DNA from: Mycolicibacterium moriokaense
GTDB lineage: Bacteria; Actinomycetota; Actinomycetes; Mycobacteriales; Mycobacteriaceae
Length of the DNA: 64,000 nucleotides
Assembly (NCBI RefSeq): GCF_010726085.1
Contig: NZ_AP022560.1
Span: forward strand, 1,178,001 to 1,242,000
Reading direction: 5' to 3'
A program made the position numbers and the translations under genes. This document shows, one piece after another, positions 62,512-64,000 of this stretch (position 1 is the first letter of the stretch; each line of letters opens with the position of its first letter). Below the pieces are notes generated by a model. That model did no database searches. It was not told where the DNA came from and was given only the letters and a program-made list of their open reading frames with translations.

Positions 62512-63477
62512 ATGAGCGCGATCGAGGACATCCAGAAGGCCGCCGAACGGGTCAAGGCCGAGGGCAAGAGCAAGCCGCGGGTCGGCCGGCACCCGGTCAA
62601 CCAGCCGATGATCGACCATTGGCTCGATGCGATGGGGGACCGCAACCCCATCTATGTGGACGAGGAGGCCGCCAAGGCGGCGGGCCATCCCGGCATCGTC
62701 GCTCCGCCCGCGATGATCCAGGTGTGGACCATGATGGGCCTCGGCGGCAACCGGCCCGACGACGATCCGCTTGGCAAGATCATCGGATTGTTCGACGAGG
62801 CAGGCTATATCGGCGTCGTCGCCACCAACTGTGAGCAGACCTACCACCGCTACCTGCGTCCCGGCGAGGAGGTCAGCGTCTCCGCAGAGCTGACCGACGT
62901 CGTCGGCCCCAAGCGAACCGCGCTCGGCGAAGGCTTCTTCATCACGCAGAAGATCTCTTGGCAGGTCGGCGACGAGGACGTCGCCGAGATGATGTGGCGC
63001 ATCATGAAATTCCGGCCCGCCGAGGCCGATAAGGCGGCTGCGTCGCAGGTGCCGCCGGACCTGGACGCGAATTCGATGATGCGGCCGGCGTCGTCGCGCG
63101 ACACGAAGTTCTTCTGGGACGGCGTGAACGCGCACGAGCTGCGAATCCAGAAGAAGCCCGACGGCACCCTGGTGCATCCGCCGGTGCCTGCCCTCTGGCA
63201 GGACAAGGAGGCGCCGATCGACTACGTCGTCGCCTCCGGCAAGGGCACCGTGTTCAGCTTCGTGGTACACCACGCCCCGAAGGTGCCCGGCCGCACACTG
63301 CCGTTCGTCATCGCACTGGTCGAACTCGAGGAGGGAGTCCGGATGCTCGGTGAGCTCCGCAACATCGACCCCGCCAAGGTAAAGATCGGATTGCCCGTCC
63401 GCGCAACGTATATCGACTTTCCCGAAGGTGATTCAGGTCCGGCCTGGACCCTCTACGCATGGGAGCCGGCCCAGTGA
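62512..63477 (+). CDS. chsH2: Steroid enoyl-CoA hydratase subunit ChsH2
   Basis: 321 aa from ATG 62512. The N-terminal MaoC/hotdog half (about 10-165) has MIDHWLDAMGDRNPIYVDEE near 32. The C-terminal DUF35/OB-fold half has VVASGKGTVFSFVVHHAPK near 240 and a YIDFPEGDSGPAWTLYAWEP tail. The usual DUF35 zinc-ribbon Cys residues are absent in the linker (HELRIQKKPDGTLVHPPVP). With ChsH1 it hydrates the C22 steroid enoyl-CoA, and its DUF35 domain docks Ltp2 (family knowledge). Its stop overlaps the chsH1 GTG. Confidence 0.9.
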   Translation: MSAIEDIQKAAERVKAEGKSKPRVGRHPVNQPMIDHWLDAMGDRNPIYVDEEAAKAAGHPGIVAPPAMIQVWTMMGLGGNRPDDDPLGKIIGLFDEAGYIGVVATNCEQTYHRYLRPGEEVSVSAELTDVVGPKRTALGEGFFITQKISWQVGDEDVAEMMWRIMKFRPAEADKAAASQVPPDLDANSMMRPASSRDTKFFWDGVNAHELRIQKKPDGTLVHPPVPALWQDKEAPIDYVVASGKGTVFSFVVHHAPKVPGRTLPFVIALVELEEGVRMLGELRNIDPAKVKIGLPVRATYIDFPEGDSGPAWTLYAWEPAQ

Positions 63478-63875
63478 GCGCGCCGACCGTGGAAGTGGGC
63501 ACCAAGCTGCCCGAGCTGTCGCTGTACGGCGACCCGACGTTCATCGTGTCGACGGCGATCGCCACGCGCGACTATCAGGACGTCCACCACGACCGGGACA
63601 AGGCGCAGGCCAAGGGATCCAAGGACATCTTCGTCAACATCCTCACCGACACCGGTCTCGTACAGCGCTACATCACCGACTGGGCCGGCCCGACGGCGAT
63701 CATCAAGTCGATCGGGCTGCGGTTGGGGGTGCCCTGGTACGCCTACGACACCGTGACTTTCCGAGGTGAGGTGACGGCGGTCGAAGACGGCGTGATCTCG
63801 CTGAAAGTGACTGGCAGCAACAGCCTTGGCGACCACGTGATCGCCACCGCGACCCTGACGATCGGAGATGCATGA
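63474..63875 (+). CDS. chsH1: Steroid enoyl-CoA hydratase subunit ChsH1
   Basis: 133 aa from GTG at 63474-63476, overlapping the chsH2 stop by 4 nt. A single MaoC hotdog fold: IATRDYQDVHHDRDKAQAKG near 34 carries the catalytic Asp and His of the hydratase 2 motif, and FVNILTDTGLVQRYITDW near 58 is the substrate tunnel. It pairs with ChsH2. The TGA overlaps the ltp2 ATG (ATGA). Confidence 0.91.
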   Translation: MSAPTVEVGTKLPELSLYGDPTFIVSTAIATRDYQDVHHDRDKAQAKGSKDIFVNILTDTGLVQRYITDWAGPTAIIKSIGLRLGVPWYAYDTVTFRGEVTAVEDGVISLKVTGSNSLGDHVIATATLTIGDA

Positions 63876-64000
63876 GCGGTCTGTCCGGTAAGGCGGCGAT
63901 CGTGGGGATCGGCGCCACCGACTTCTCGAAGAACTCCGGCCGGAGTGAACTGCGGCTGGCGTCTGAAGCCGTGCTGGATGCGCTCGACGATGCGGGCCTG
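63872..64000 (+). CDS. ltp2: Aldolase/lipid-transfer protein Ltp2 (partial, 5' end)
   Basis: The first 43 codons are visible: MSGLSGKAAIVGIGATDFSK then NSGRSELRLASEAVLDALD, the thiolase-like N-terminus of the SCP-x/Ltp2 family. The rest is beyond the window. Ltp2 is the retro-aldolase that removes the last side-chain unit in complex with ChsH2. ATG overlaps the chsH1 stop by 4 nt. Confidence 0.88.
   Translation, partial: MSGLSGKAAIVGIGATDFSKNSGRSELRLASEAVLDALDDAGL

Overview
The window is GC-rich, has many GTG starts, and carries tightly packed operons of steroid-catabolism genes. It comes from a mycobacterium, most likely a fast-growing environmental species (Mycolicibacterium / M. smegmatis-like). 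From memory, the gene order follows the M. tuberculosis steroid region (about Rv3580c down to Rv3540c) run in one direction, with several insertions. Names taken from that comparison rest on recalled protein families and order, not on a database search.

Layout. (1) 1-11,200 is core and metal functions: the end of cysS, rlmB, an ArsB-type permease, a metallo-beta-lactamase-fold protein, a CobW-family GTPase, pxpA, bluB, a sulfurtransferase, a zinc-type ABC importer (znuA-znuC-znuB, minus strand), a LacI-type regulator and otsB. (2) 11,199-19,556 is the KstR-controlled ring A/B module: kstR, fadE34, an Rv3572-like secreted protein, kshB and hsaA-hsaD-hsaC-hsaB. Perfect or near-perfect KstR operators lie in the divergent promoters. 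(3) 19,553-25,972 holds two small secreted proteins, a lipase-like hydrolase, and a LysR regulator divergent from a ketone-body operon (MHS-type permease, 3-hydroxybutyrate dehydrogenase, acetoacetyl-CoA synthetase). (4) 26,110-29,156 is a DUF222/13E12-family gene broken by an IS256-like element whose own transposase is frameshifted. (5) 29,153-40,005 starts with an aminotransferase, an orphan 179-aa protein and an Asp-nucleophile alpha/beta hydrolase. The KstR2 module for steroid rings C/D follows: fadE33-fadE32-fadE31-fadD3 (minus), divergent from fadE30-ipdF-kstR2-fadA6 (plus), with a KstR2 operator between them. (6) 40,013-52,009 is an accessory block inside the steroid cluster: a long hairpin, an NDMA-type alcohol dehydrogenase, a SatD-like protein with a membrane partner, a lipid-export-like cassette (papA-type acyltransferase, second HxxxDG acyltransferase, MmpL, secreted hydrolase) and a CitA/DcuS-type two-component pair. 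(7) 51,972-64,000 returns to steroids: ipdC-ipdB-ipdA-echA20 (minus), divergent across a KstR2 operator from two SDR genes; then an NTF2-like protein coupled to fadA5 (minus), divergent across two KstR operators from cyp125-fadE28-fadE29-chsH2-chsH1-ltp2 (plus, cut by the window end).

How the parts work together. CYP125 starts side-chain oxidation. FadE34, FadE28/29, ChsH1/H2, Ltp2 and FadA5 shorten the side chain. KshB feeds electrons to the 9-alpha-hydroxylase, and HsaA-D open and cleave rings A/B. FadD3, FadE30, IpdF, EchA20, IpdAB, IpdC, FadE31-33 and FadA6 degrade the remaining HIP (rings C/D). KstR and KstR2 each control their own half through distinct palindromes, all visible here.

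No gene-free stretch exceeds 300 bases. No tRNA, rRNA or CRISPR array was seen. The best candidate for something undescribed is the SatD/membrane-protein pair (41,245-42,677): the first protein has two cyclase-like metal-binding motifs and sits behind a long inverted repeat. Next come the papA-mmpL cassette without a polyketide synthase, a three-copy intergenic repeat, and an NTF2-like protein translationally coupled to fadA5.
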